Assembly: GCF_043944905.1 (NCBI RefSeq)
Contig: NZ_JBIMSN010000034.1
Location: 44,467 to 108,466, forward strand
DNA length: 64,000 nucleotides
Source: Antrihabitans spumae
Lineage (GTDB): Bacteria; Actinomycetota; Actinomycetes; Mycobacteriales; Mycobacteriaceae
Direction: 5' to 3'
The translations under genes were made by a program, and so were the position numbers. Position 1 is the first letter of the stretch; each line of letters starts with the position of its first letter. The notes below the pieces were generated by a model. It was not told the DNA's origin. It was given only the letters and a program-made list of their open reading frames with translations, and did not search any database. Positions 43,424 through 52,174 of this stretch are shown here, in pieces.

Positions 43424-44656
43424 CTAACGATGTTTGCCGATGTCCGTCGTCTCTCGGGGCACCGTGAATTCCCATTCTGTCCCGCCGCCCGGCTCGGTCA
43501 CCAGCGTGGCGGTGCCACCGAGCGCTTCGACGCGCCCACAGATCGATTTCGAAACACCGAGCCGCCCTTCGGCTTCGGCCTCCGCCAGCCGGCCGGCGGC
43601 GATCCCACTGCCGTCGTCACGGACGCTGAGGATGATCTCGCTGCCCATATCCTCCAGCAGCACATACGCTTTCGCGCCGGCTCCGGCGTGGAGTTCGACG
43701 TTCGACAGTGCGGTCGCAACCGCAGCAGCCAACTCGGTACCGATGAAGCGTCCGACAAGCACCGGATCGGCAGGAGTGGACACCGCAACCAGCGGCCGCG
43801 CTTGCGATCGCAGCAGCGGACACAGATCGATGGCGCCACCGCCCGCGTCGGACTCCGCGCCTGCGCCCTGTTCCGAGATCAACATCCGAAGGGCGACTTC
43901 CTGTTCACCAGCCTTGGCAGCGAGTTCTGCTGCCGGACCGCCTATTTCGGCGCCGCGTCGCTGCACGTAGGCGAGCACCTGCAGCACCCCGTCGTGGACT
44001 TCACGAGCAAGTCGCTCGCGTTCCTCGGTGGCTGCGGCGAGCCGGACAGCACGCTCGAGTTGCCCGTGCGCACGGGTGGCCGCACTCGATGCCAGCCCGA
44101 TGGCCAGCCCTACCGAGACCAGCATCGGTACCGTCGCGTCACCGCCCAGTTCCAGGGTGATGCGTTCCTGCACACCGAGACTCAGCAGTGCGACAGCGAG
44201 GCCCGACACCACGCCGATCCACGGTCCGCACAGGATTGCCGCGGAAAGCACCGCGTTGGCACCCCACAGCGTCGTCGGCAGCGTCTGGTTGCTTGTGTAC
44301 CAGTCATGATCGGCGACAAGCTTGGTCGCAAGCATCAGCCCAGCGACGATCACCTGGTCGGCGACCACGATCCACCAGCGGGGTACCGAATCGATACTCA
44401 ACGCGAGAGCAGACACTCCGGTCCACACCGCCATCAACGCGAAGAAGAACCAGGCGAGACGCTGATTCGTATAGTTGTCGACCACGCTGAACTGGTAGGA
44501 CGCGGCGTAAACCAAGGTGAGCAGCCGGAACGCTTGCGACGCTCGCCAGAGTGGCGCAACAGGATCGGCCTCCACGCCCGTAACGGCGCGCAGGTTCAGC
44601 TTGCGGCGCTCGCGCCCGCGGTGCAGCCTGCGCTCACCCCTACCCTGCTGGTTCAT
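43424..44656 (-). CDS. MacS-family sensor histidine kinase
   Basis: 410 residues with about five to six N-terminal membrane helices (DUF5931-like), then a HisKA_3-type dimerisation helix LAREVHDGVLQVLAYVQRRG with the phosphoacceptor His near 219, and a GHKL ATPase domain (SVRDDGSGIAAGRL, ATLVTEPGGGTEWEF). The asparagine of the N-box appears in TALSNVELHA. The architecture matches the MacS kinases of actinobacteria, which respond to envelope or development signals. Overlaps the AI-2E gene by 17 bases, so the operon is transporter-kinase-regulator. Confidence 0.88.
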   Translation of the reverse strand: MNQQGRGERRLHRGRERRKLNLRAVTGVEADPVAPLWRASQAFRLLTLVYAASYQFSVVDNYTNQRLAWFFFALMAVWTGVSALALSIDSVPRWWIVVADQVIVAGLMLATKLVADHDWYTSNQTLPTTLWGANAVLSAAILCGPWIGVVSGLAVALLSLGVQERITLELGGDATVPMLVSVGLAIGLASSAATRAHGQLERAVRLAAATEERERLAREVHDGVLQVLAYVQRRGAEIGGPAAELAAKAGEQEVALRMLISEQGAGAESDAGGGAIDLCPLLRSQARPLVAVSTPADPVLVGRFIGTELAAAVATALSNVELHAGAGAKAYVLLEDMGSEIILSVRDDGSGIAAGRLAEAEAEGRLGVSKSICGRVEALGGTATLVTEPGGGTEWEFTVPRETTDIGKHR

Positions 44657-45830
44657 CGGGTTTATCGGGCTTGTCAGGCTCGTCGGGTGTCGCCGCGAAC
44701 GATGGACCTGTCACCATATCGGCAGTCTGCTCCTCGAAAACCTCGTCGGGCTCGTCGGCGAGCAGCGACCTGATGGCGGTGTTCAAGAAGGCGACGAGCG
44801 GAACGGCGAACAACGCGCCTGCGATGCCCGCAACGACGAGGCCCGCGGTGATCGCAAGAACAACGGCCAGCGGATGCACCCGGACCGCGCGACCCAGCAG
44901 AAGCGGCTGCAGCACATGGCCTTCCAACTGCATCACCGCGACGATGATGCCGAACGTGATCAGAGCAGTGAGTAGGCCCTTGGTCACGAGGGCGATGAAG
45001 ACGGCGACGAAACCGGCGACGAAAGCGCCGATGATCGGAACGAAGGCGCCGATGAACACCAGTGATGCCAAAGGCAGCGCAAGGGGCACACCGAGTATTG
45101 CCAGTCCCGCGCCGATACCGATCGCATCGACCGCCGCCACAGCGACCGTCGCGCGTACGAAACCGACGAGGGAACCGAAGCCCTGCCTACCTGCGACCCG
45201 AACCCGGCGACGCGAGTCGGTCGGCACGATTCGCGTCACGAACTCCCAGATCTGTTCGCCGCCGTAGAGGAAGAAGATCAGAATGAACAATGCGAGCAAC
45301 GAACCCGTCAGGATTTCACCGATGACGGCCGCGGTCGTCAGTGCGCCGCTGGTCAGCGAATCCTGATTCGACTCCAGCGCTTGGCGCAGTGAATCGCCGC
45401 CGCTGCGGATCTGGTCTTCGCTGAAGTGCAGGGGCCCGTCGGTGAGCCAATTCTGGACCTGCTGGATGCTCGTCGAGAACTGGCTGACCAACTGGGGCAG
45501 ACCTTCGATGAACTGCTCGACCACGAAGGTCAGAATGCCTGCGAGCACACTGATCGAACCGACGATGGCGACAACGACAGCCGCGGACCTCGGAACCCCT
45601 TGTCGTTGCATCCAATTCACCATCGGTGCGAGCATCGCGGCCCCGAGGAGCGCGATCGCAAGCGGAATCATCACCGTCGCGAGCTCTTGGACGATGTAGC
45701 CGATCGCAAGCAGTCCCGCGAACAGAACGAGCAACCGCCACGTCCATTCGGCGCCTACCCGAACCAGCGGATGCACCGAATCCGCATGCGATTTCGGAGC
45801 CGGTTCTGACGCGGGTACCTGGGCATTCAT
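44640..45830 (-). CDS. AI-2E family (PerM-like) transporter
   Basis: 396 residues with about eight helices and the family blocks VVEQFIEGLPQLVSQFSTSI, LPLASLVFIGAFVPIIGAFV and LEGHVLQPLLLGRAVRVHPL. In M. tuberculosis the corresponding gene Rv0205 lies next to mmpL3. The cargo is not known; cell-wall or division roles have been suggested for related proteins. The C-terminus ends in DEPDKPDKPDEP repeats. ATG 45830 is supported by TAGGCT seven bases upstream (leaderless), shorter than the frame from 45860. Confidence 0.85.
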   Translation of the reverse strand: MNAQVPASEPAPKSHADSVHPLVRVGAEWTWRLLVLFAGLLAIGYIVQELATVMIPLAIALLGAAMLAPMVNWMQRQGVPRSAAVVVAIVGSISVLAGILTFVVEQFIEGLPQLVSQFSTSIQQVQNWLTDGPLHFSEDQIRSGGDSLRQALESNQDSLTSGALTTAAVIGEILTGSLLALFILIFFLYGGEQIWEFVTRIVPTDSRRRVRVAGRQGFGSLVGFVRATVAVAAVDAIGIGAGLAILGVPLALPLASLVFIGAFVPIIGAFVAGFVAVFIALVTKGLLTALITFGIIVAVMQLEGHVLQPLLLGRAVRVHPLAVVLAITAGLVVAGIAGALFAVPLVAFLNTAIRSLLADEPDEVFEEQTADMVTGPSFAATPDEPDKPDKPDEPAG

Positions 45831-45837
45831 TGCGCCG

Positions 45838-45891
45838 AGCCTATCGGGAAAGACCATCACCGGGCGGTACGCACACCGGGAACGCTAAATT
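45838..45891. promoter_or_regulatory. Divergent pair of leaderless promoters
   Basis: Minus strand TAGGCT (45838-45843) is seven bases from ATG 45830; plus strand TAAATT (45886-45891) is six bases from GTG 45898. The two start sites are 67 bases apart, so the -35 regions must interleave. Confidence 0.5.
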
Positions 45892-45897
45892 GGTTCC

Positions 45898-47409
45898 GTG
45901 TCAGCGCCACTCGAAGCGGTCAAACAGACGATGCATACTCGCTGGCCGCTCTATGTCGTCTCGATGGCCTTGGCAAACGGCTTCGGAGTACTGCTCGTCT
46001 ACGCCTTCATTCAGCACGGCCTTCCCGTTCCCCAATCGTCGGCGGTGATCTCGGACCGCAGGCGTAGCGCGACGATCATCGCCGCCCTGCTCGGTGTCGG
46101 CGCGCTCGTGAGTTTGGGGTCGTCGGCGTTTATGCTCAGCCCGGTCGTGCGATGGCAGTTGCGGGGTGGTCCGCCGAGTCGGCGCGAACAGATGGCCGCG
46201 CTGCACGCACCGCTTCGGCAGGCGATAGTGCACTTGATCCTGTGGATCTTCGGCGGCACCGCGTTCGCGATCCTCGCGATTCCGAGTGCGCCGGAGTTGT
46301 CGGCAGCCGTGATCATGACCTACATCATGGGTGCGGTCATCGTGTTCGGCTTCTCCTACATGCTCGGCGAGCGCATTCTGCGCCCGGTTGCGGCAAAAGC
46401 GTTGAGCGAAGGCAGTTTCGACCGTACCCTCACTCCCGGCATCGGTACCCGGATGGCGATGACCTGGGGGCTCGGCACACTCGCGCCCTCGATCGCGATC
46501 GTGTTGCTGTGCGTCACGCAGATTTCGACGGACCTCGAATACTCGTCCAACTCGCTCGCTGTCGCCGTCCTGCTGCTGACGATCGTCGTGATCGTGCAGG
46601 CATTCGCGCTGTCGATGCTGACCAGCGGCAGCATTTCCGATCCCATCCGCCAACTCACCAGGGCCATCGACAAGGTGCAGGAGGGTGAGCCGGACGTTTC
46701 GGTCGAGGTGTTCGACGGTAGCGAGATCGGACGGCTGCAGGTCGGGTTCAACAGGATGATGGAGGAAGCGTCCGAGCGCAGAGTTCTACAGGAGCTGTTC
46801 GGCCAGCACGTCGGCGAGGACGTGGCGCGGCGTGCGCTGCAGTTCGGTACCGAGCTCGGCGGTGAGACCCGTTTCGTCGCTGTGCTTTTCGTCGACATGG
46901 TCGGGTCGACGGCGACGGCGGCGGAGCGACCCCCCACCGAGGTCGTCAGCTTGCTCAACGAGTTCTTCCGGATCGTCGTCGAGGTGGTCGACCGGCATCA
47001 CGGCTTCGTCAACAAGTTCATGGGTGATGCCGCGCTTGCGATTTTCGGTGCGCCACTCGATCGTCCGGACGCGCCGACCGCTGCTCTTGCGGCCGCACGA
47101 GACATGCGGATCGAGCTCAGCAAAGTCGTCGGACTCGACATCGGCATCGGTGTCTCCGCCGGACTTGCCGTCGCCGGAAACATCGGCGCCGCAAATCGGT
47201 TCGAGTACACGGTGATCGGCGATCCGGTCAACGAGGCTTCGCGATTGACAGAGCTGGCGAAGCTCCAACCGGCGCGTGTTCTTGCGTCGAGCAGCGCACT
47301 GTATTTCGCGGACGAGGACGAGCAGAGCAACTGGGAACTCGGCGAAGAAGTGCAATTGCGGGGTCGTCGCAGGCGGACACACTTGGCGTCTCCGGTACTT
47401 CCCAGCTAG
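45898..47409 (+). CDS. Class III adenylate cyclase with membrane and HAMP domains
   Basis: 503 residues: six membrane helices, a HAMP domain (SDPIRQLTRAIDKVQEGEPD) and a cyclase homology domain. Metal-binding Asp333 (VLFVDMVGSTA) and Asp377, Lys373 (NKFMGDA) and Asp442 with Asn445 (VIGDPVNEASRL) are in place, so it should make cAMP. The arrangement is that of Rv1318c-Rv1320c. The GTG is preceded by a leaderless TAAATT box. Confidence 0.9.
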   Translation: MSAPLEAVKQTMHTRWPLYVVSMALANGFGVLLVYAFIQHGLPVPQSSAVISDRRRSATIIAALLGVGALVSLGSSAFMLSPVVRWQLRGGPPSRREQMAALHAPLRQAIVHLILWIFGGTAFAILAIPSAPELSAAVIMTYIMGAVIVFGFSYMLGERILRPVAAKALSEGSFDRTLTPGIGTRMAMTWGLGTLAPSIAIVLLCVTQISTDLEYSSNSLAVAVLLLTIVVIVQAFALSMLTSGSISDPIRQLTRAIDKVQEGEPDVSVEVFDGSEIGRLQVGFNRMMEEASERRVLQELFGQHVGEDVARRALQFGTELGGETRFVAVLFVDMVGSTATAAERPPTEVVSLLNEFFRIVVEVVDRHHGFVNKFMGDAALAIFGAPLDRPDAPTAALAAARDMRIELSKVVGLDIGIGVSAGLAVAGNIGAANRFEYTVIGDPVNEASRLTELAKLQPARVLASSSALYFADEDEQSNWELGEEVQLRGRRRRTHLASPVLPS

Positions 47410-47428
47410 ATCGCAGTACCTCGTTCGC

Positions 47429-47434
47429 TACTCT
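47429..47434 (+). promoter_or_regulatory. Leaderless -10 box (TACTCT) for the YbhN-like gene
   Basis: TACTCT ends six bases before GTG 47441 and supports that start. Confidence 0.45.
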
Positions 47435-47440
47435 AAAGGT

Positions 47441-48517
47441 GTGGCACAGCCCGGACCTGACGCGCCCGATGCCGAGCCCGCGCCGAAGCGGGGCAGATTT
47501 CGGTGGGTCAAGTGGGTTGCCGGAATCGCATTGCTTGCCTTGTTGACCGGCGAAGCGATCTATCTGTGGCCACGGTTGCACGAATCGTGGAAGAGCCTGA
47601 GTGAGATCCATTGGGGCTGGTTGAGCGCATGTATCGCGGCGCAGGCCGTGTCGCTGAGCGGCTTCGGTGCATTGCAACGCCAATTGCTGCGGGCGGGTGG
47701 CGTTCCGGTCAGTCAACGTAAATCGGTTGCCGTCATCTACGCCAGCACCGCGATGTCGGTGACGCTGCCCGCGGGTCAGGTCTTCTCGACGGCGTTCTCC
47801 TATCGCGAGACTCGTCGGTGGGGTGCAAGTCCGATCGTCGCGTCCTGGCAACTCGCGATATCCGGCGTCATCGCGGCCTCTGGGCTCGCCCTCATCGGTC
47901 TCGCCGGCGCGATCGCGGTCGGTGGCTCGGTGAGTCCGTTCACGCTGATCATCTCGATCGGCGGCATGGTCGCACTGATCTACGCGGGTCAGTATGCCTC
48001 GACGCATCCGGACAGTCTCGAGCGCGCGGTCGGCTGGTTGGTCGGCAAGTACAACCGGATTCGCAAGCAACGGTTGGACGCCGGGATGAAGCGCGTTCGC
48101 GAAGTGATCGATCAAATCGAGTCGGTGAAGCTCGGCGTACGTGACGGCGGGCTCTCGATCGTCTGGGCGGTCACCCATCGTGGTGGCGACGTCGCCTGTC
48201 TGGCGTTCGCCTGTTATGCCATCGGCGCGGATCCGACGCTCGCCGGTTTGCTCATCACTTTCGCGATCGGCAAGGCGGTCGGGACTGTGCCGTTCGCGCC
48301 GGGTGGCCTCGTCTACGTGGACGCGACCTTGATCGCGACGCTGACCTCGGCGGCTGCTCTGCCTGCCTCTCAGGCCGTCGCAGCGGCGTTCGTCTATCGC
48401 GGGGTCAGCTTCATTCTGGTCGCGCTTGTCGGCTGGATCGTTTTCCTGTTCCTGTTCCGGCGGCATCAGCACGAGGACGTCGACTTCGCAGCGGAGCTGG
48501 AACGCCCGATCCGCTGA
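47441..48517 (+). CDS. YbhN/lysylphosphatidylglycerol synthase-like membrane protein (flippase-type)
   Basis: 358 residues with eight or so helices in the pattern of the UPF0104/LPG-synthase membrane domain (AVIYASTAMSVTLPAGQVFS, IGKAVGTVPFAPGGLVYVDA, AAAFVYRGVSFILVALVGWI). The soluble aminoacyltransferase domain of MprF is absent, so it is the stand-alone flippase-like type. Lipid substrate unknown. Possibly the counterpart of Rv0204c. Confidence 0.82.
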   Translation: MAQPGPDAPDAEPAPKRGRFRWVKWVAGIALLALLTGEAIYLWPRLHESWKSLSEIHWGWLSACIAAQAVSLSGFGALQRQLLRAGGVPVSQRKSVAVIYASTAMSVTLPAGQVFSTAFSYRETRRWGASPIVASWQLAISGVIAASGLALIGLAGAIAVGGSVSPFTLIISIGGMVALIYAGQYASTHPDSLERAVGWLVGKYNRIRKQRLDAGMKRVREVIDQIESVKLGVRDGGLSIVWAVTHRGGDVACLAFACYAIGADPTLAGLLITFAIGKAVGTVPFAPGGLVYVDATLIATLTSAAALPASQAVAAAFVYRGVSFILVALVGWIVFLFLFRRHQHEDVDFAAELERPIR

Positions 48518-48569
48518 CTCTTCGATCTACCGATTCAAGACCCAGGGAATAAAGCGGACCGCAGTCCGA

Positions 48570-48598
48570 TTGAGGTATAGTATTAGTTGAAACCTCAA
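48570..48598. promoter_or_regulatory. Inverted repeat upstream of the YceI gene
   Basis: TTGAGGT (48570-48576) and ACCTCAA (48592-48598) form a perfect 7-base inverted repeat 15 bases apart. The AT-rich spacer contains TATAGT, a possible -10 box. The downstream arm ends 16 bases before the YceI start. It looks like an operator of a MarR- or TetR-type repressor, but none is encoded next to it. Confidence 0.5.
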
Positions 48599-48614
48599 CC
48601 ACACAGGAGCAAAT

Positions 48615-49163
48615 ATGACCACCGCAACCACCACCAAGCTCGCAGCAGGCACCTGGAACATCGATGCCAGCCATTCGACTCTCGGCTTCTCGGTTCGCCA
48701 CCTGATGGTGAGCAAGGTCCGCGGCCGTTTCACCGACTTCTCCGGCAAGCTCGTCATCAACGAAGACGGCACCGCCTCCGCCGAGGCCGAGATCAAGGTC
48801 GCCAGTGTCACCACCGACAACGAGCAGCGTGACGGCCACCTCCGCACCGCCGACTTCTTCCACGCCGAAGAGTTCCCGACCGCGACGTTCAAGTCGACCG
48901 GTTTCCGCGTCAACGGTGACGACTTCGTTGTCGACGGCGACTTCACGATCCACGGCGTCACCAAGCCGGTCTCCCTCGAGGTCGAGTTCAACGGCGTCAA
49001 CGAGGGCATGGGCAACGGCCCGGTCGCAGGCTTCGAAGCAAAGACCACGATCAATCGCCGTGACTTCGGCATCACCATCGACATGCCGCTCGCCAACGGT
49101 GGCGCGGTTGTCGGCGACAAGATCAACCTCGTCCTCGAAATCGAGGTTGCAAAAGAGGCATAG
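48615..49163 (+). CDS. YceI-family lipid-binding lipocalin-like protein
   Basis: 182 residues. GTWNIDASHSTLGFSVRHLM, GRFTDFSGKL, FKSTGFRVNGDDFVVDGDF and VTKPVSLEVEFNG are the strands of the YceI beta-barrel, which binds isoprenoid-like lipids. Unlike E. coli YceI there is no signal peptide, so this one is cytoplasmic. AGGAG precedes the ATG. Expression probably depends on the inverted repeat upstream. Confidence 0.9.
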   Translation: MTTATTTKLAAGTWNIDASHSTLGFSVRHLMVSKVRGRFTDFSGKLVINEDGTASAEAEIKVASVTTDNEQRDGHLRTADFFHAEEFPTATFKSTGFRVNGDDFVVDGDFTIHGVTKPVSLEVEFNGVNEGMGNGPVAGFEAKTTINRRDFGITIDMPLANGGAVVGDKINLVLEIEVAKEA

Positions 49164-49232
49164 GCGCTCCGCGCCTCGTGAGTCTTTTCGGAGGTCGGGA
49201 CCACCGAAAAGACTCACGAGCGGCTTGCCGCC
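49163..49232. repeat. Palindromic intergenic element, copy 2
   Basis: CGTGAGTCTTTTCGGAGG (49177-49194) pairs with CCACCGAAAAGACTCACG (49201-49218) around TCGGGA. GC hairpins GGCGCTCCGCGCC and GCGGCTTGCCGC lie on either side. It starts in the YceI stop codon and ends at the -10 box of the next gene, so it separates two transcripts in the same direction. Confidence 0.8.
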
Positions 49233-49238
49233 TACGCT
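49233..49238 (+). promoter_or_regulatory. Leaderless -10 box (TACGCT) for the DUF3054 gene
   Basis: TACGCT ends seven bases before ATG 49246, directly after the palindromic element. Confidence 0.45.
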
Positions 49239-49245
49239 TGTTCGT

Positions 49246-49653
49246 ATGAAGCGGCACGCCCCTGCACTTGCTCTCGACGTTGGACTCGTTGTGGTTTTCT
49301 GCGTGATCGGTCGACGCAGCCACGACGAGTCCAACGCCATTTTCGGCCTGTTGGGCACGGTGTGGCCGTTCCTCGCCGGCCTCGGGGTCAGCTGGCTGGC
49401 CACGATCGCGCTGTACAGGGAGAAGTTCATCCCCGAACTGGTACTCCCGACCGGCATCCTCGTCTGGGTCACGACCGTCGTGGTCGGCATGGTGTTGCGC
49501 GCCGTCAGCGGTCAGGGAACGGCAACCAGTTTCATCATCGTGGCGACGACCGTGCTCGGGGTTTTCCTGATCGGCTGGCGCGCTGTCTACCGCGCGGTCG
49601 ACTCGCGCCGGACTAGGGCTGAGGCTTCGACAGCGCGCGGAACATCCGAGTAG
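49246..49653 (+). CDS. DUF3054 membrane protein
   Basis: 135 residues with four hydrophobic segments. The N-terminal LDVGLVVVFCVIGRRSHDES signature is characteristic of DUF3054. Function unknown. Its last 41 bases overlap the convergent PBP-like gene. Confidence 0.8.
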   Translation: MKRHAPALALDVGLVVVFCVIGRRSHDESNAIFGLLGTVWPFLAGLGVSWLATIALYREKFIPELVLPTGILVWVTTVVVGMVLRAVSGQGTATSFIIVATTVLGVFLIGWRAVYRAVDSRRTRAEASTARGTSE

Positions 49654-51292
49654 TCATCTTCGCGGCCTGATCGGAGCCGTCCGCATCCTGGATGAACACG
49701 GCGAACGCCAGGTCGCCGCGATTTCCGATCAGCCACTGATCGCCACCGTTGGACGCAGGATAGGCAGCCACATCCGGCATCGATCGCAGGCTCTCGAGGT
49801 CGGGAGTCTTTGCCGCGTCGCGCATCAGTCCACGCAACCGCTCGACCATGTCGGCTCGAAGCGGCTCCTGCTCGGTGTCCGCGGTGCTGGGTTGGCCATA
49901 GGCGATCATCGGTGCCGTCGGTGCACCGCGAGCGATCGACGCAGACACGACGGCCATTCCGAACGGACTGACCATAACCGCGTCCGACTTGGGCTTTCGC
50001 TCGCGAATACCTTCCATCCCGGACCCGTCGCCCGGCAAACTACCGGTGACTTCGTCCAACCCCGGCACGTCGAAATCGACGCCGATGCCGAGGTCGCTCG
50101 CTGCATCGAGGATGTCCGATGCCGAAACATTGCTCGGCGCTACACCTTTCATCGCAGCGGCGGCGTCGCGGAAAAGTTCGAGGTTCGAGCCTGCCGGAAA
50201 CAGTCCGGTCAACGAGATCGGTCCGATATCGGTGGCGTAGCTGTTCTGCGCGACCGCGAGAACAGCGCCGGTCGACGGCTGAATCGCGACGATCGTCGCC
50301 GGTGTGCCGACGCTGACGACCGCATCTTCGGCAGCGAGCTGCAGCTTCGGATCGAGTGTTGCGGCGACGTCCGGGCCCGGAGGTCCTTGGAAGCCTGCCA
50401 TCTGGATCGGCTCACCACCGCTGCGTTCGGAGATTCGTACTGCCCAACCCGAGGTCGCGTCGCGATTGGCCTGCCAGACGTTGCGGAGTCCGTCGAGAAC
50501 TGGCGAGACGACGCGCCGGTCGGTTGCGATCAGTTTCGGCTGCTTTTCCAGTACGACGCCGGGGATCGGACTCAACTCGGGCTCGAGGATCTCGAAGTCC
50601 GCGTCACGCAGTGTCACCGCCGTGATCGATTTACCCTGTGCCACAACCAGATCCTGCAACAACGACTGCGACGTGATCAGCGGTGCGACCGGCTCGATCG
50701 CCTTCGCGAGTGCGGTCGTCGATGCGACGGGGTCCGGCATGTGCGCGGGATCGAGCCTGATGGCATTGATCGTCTGCTCGTCCATCAAGACCGCGCCGGA
50801 GGCGTCGACGACTCGGGGCGCCGCCGCATCCGTGCGGACGAGGTTGACGGCTCGACTGTGTCCGAGTTCGGGCATCACGACGGACGGCTCCCAGGAGATC
50901 CGCCAGCCGACGGCAAGTTTGCGGACACTTCCCGAGACGCTGTAGGTCCAGTTGCGGTCGCGGCCGAAATCCCAGACGGCGTCGAGGGTGAAGAAACCGG
51001 ATGCCTCGTCGAGTCCGATGAACTGACTGACTTTGTAGTCGACGCTCTCCGGATGCAGACCGTCGAATATTTGCTGGATCGATGCCGAGGCTGCATTCGG
51101 GTACGACGTCAGCGACGCCGCACCGCCGACGTCCTGACTGTCGAGGGCCTCCGCAAAGTGCTCGACCAGCCGTTCGGCTTCGCTCGCTTCTCGACCGACG
51201 GCATACGACCCCAGGGTCGCTACCAATGCCGCAACCGCCACCGCGGCAGTTGCGCCGGTCACGCCCACCCGACGAGATATCTCAAACCCCAT
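49613..51292 (-). CDS. Penicillin-binding protein paralogue lacking catalytic motifs
   Basis: 559 residues with an N-terminal anchor (VGVTGATAAVAVAALVATLG), a MecA_N/NTF2-like domain (FAEALDSQDVGGAASLTSYP), a dimerisation domain and a transpeptidase-like fold aligning with the neighbouring gene at 52171. All three active-site motifs are lost: SxxK is SNLE at 369-372 (no lysine), the S-x-N loop is deleted together with its surroundings, and KTG is replaced near YPASNGGDQWLIG. The frame is otherwise intact, so it is a maintained non-enzymatic protein and not a decaying pseudogene. ATG 51292 was chosen; TTG 51301 is possible. Confidence 0.82.
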   Translation of the reverse strand: MGFEISRRVGVTGATAAVAVAALVATLGSYAVGREASEAERLVEHFAEALDSQDVGGAASLTSYPNAASASIQQIFDGLHPESVDYKVSQFIGLDEASGFFTLDAVWDFGRDRNWTYSVSGSVRKLAVGWRISWEPSVVMPELGHSRAVNLVRTDAAAPRVVDASGAVLMDEQTINAIRLDPAHMPDPVASTTALAKAIEPVAPLITSQSLLQDLVVAQGKSITAVTLRDADFEILEPELSPIPGVVLEKQPKLIATDRRVVSPVLDGLRNVWQANRDATSGWAVRISERSGGEPIQMAGFQGPPGPDVAATLDPKLQLAAEDAVVSVGTPATIVAIQPSTGAVLAVAQNSYATDIGPISLTGLFPAGSNLELFRDAAAAMKGVAPSNVSASDILDAASDLGIGVDFDVPGLDEVTGSLPGDGSGMEGIRERKPKSDAVMVSPFGMAVVSASIARGAPTAPMIAYGQPSTADTEQEPLRADMVERLRGLMRDAAKTPDLESLRSMPDVAAYPASNGGDQWLIGNRGDLAFAVFIQDADGSDQAAKMTTRMFRALSKPQP

Positions 51293-51385
51293 GAGTAACA
51301 ATCTCCACTCTTGTCACATCAGTAACAAGCAACCGCGCCGCACGATGGCATCACAATATCGCCACGGAGTGAAGAACAGGCCAAC

Positions 51386-51391
51386 TATCGT
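51386..51391 (+). promoter_or_regulatory. Leaderless -10 box (TATCGT) for the gene at 51398
   Basis: TATCGT ends six bases before GTG 51398; no ribosome-binding site is present. Confidence 0.45.
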
Positions 51392-51397
51392 CGACAG

Positions 51398-52174
51398 GTG
51401 ATCGAGCTGAATTTCGGCGCCGGCAACGACCGGTTGCTGGTCCCCGTGATGTGGTTGTTCGTCGCAGTACTCGTCACCTTCGTGGCGACGCGACTGGTCA
51501 CGCGACACATTCGCGCCCGTTCGACTCGCGAACCGTCGGAGAGCACTACCGAGGTCGAGTCGGGAGCCACGACCGAAGTATTTCGCGACATCAACATCGG
51601 CGGTGTCCACATCCATCATCAGGTCTTCGGAATCCTGCTGATGGCCATCGTCGGGGTCGCACTGATCGCCACGACGCCCGAAGGCGCTGCCCTGAACATC
51701 TTTTCGGCCGCCTTCGGTATTGGACTTGCCCTCACCCTCGACGAATTCGCTCTGTGGCTGCACCTCGACGACGTGTATTGGAGTACCGACGGACGCAAAT
51801 CGATCGACGCGATCTTCTGCGCATTGGCAATCACCGGTGTGCTCATCGGAGGCTCGGAATTTGTCAGCGGCACGATCGGCTCATCGGGTTGGTGGCTGTC
51901 GATCTGCTATCTGCTCATCGGGTTGGCGATATCGGTGGTCTGCATGCTCAAGGGAAAATTCGTCACCGGAATCGTCGGCGTCATGGTCGAACCGATCGCG
52001 ATCATCGGCGCGCTGCGCCTCGCCAAACCGGATTCGTGGTGGGCACGTCGTCGTTACGCCACGAAACCGGCTCGGATGCAGCGCGCTCGGGCCCGATTCG
52101 GCGAAGAGTACAACGCCCGCTGGAACCGAATGCGGGACCTCGTCGCCGGCGAGCACGGCACAGGTACGTCCTAG
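51398..52174 (+). CDS. Conserved membrane protein with a HIHH motif, function unknown
   Basis: 258 residues and about six helices. After the first helix a conserved-looking stretch NIGGVHIHHQVFGILLMAIV is followed by ALTLDEFALWLHLDDVYW; the histidines and acidic residues at the membrane surface could form a metal site. A basic C-terminal tail (RRRYATKPARMQRARARFG) follows the last helix. I recognise it only as an actinobacterial integral membrane protein. It sits between two penicillin-binding-protein genes on the other strand and overlaps the second by four bases. Confidence 0.65.
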   Translation: MIELNFGAGNDRLLVPVMWLFVAVLVTFVATRLVTRHIRARSTREPSESTTEVESGATTEVFRDINIGGVHIHHQVFGILLMAIVGVALIATTPEGAALNIFSAAFGIGLALTLDEFALWLHLDDVYWSTDGRKSIDAIFCALAITGVLIGGSEFVSGTIGSSGWWLSICYLLIGLAISVVCMLKGKFVTGIVGVMVEPIAIIGALRLAKPDSWWARRRYATKPARMQRARARFGEEYNARWNRMRDLVAGEHGTGTS

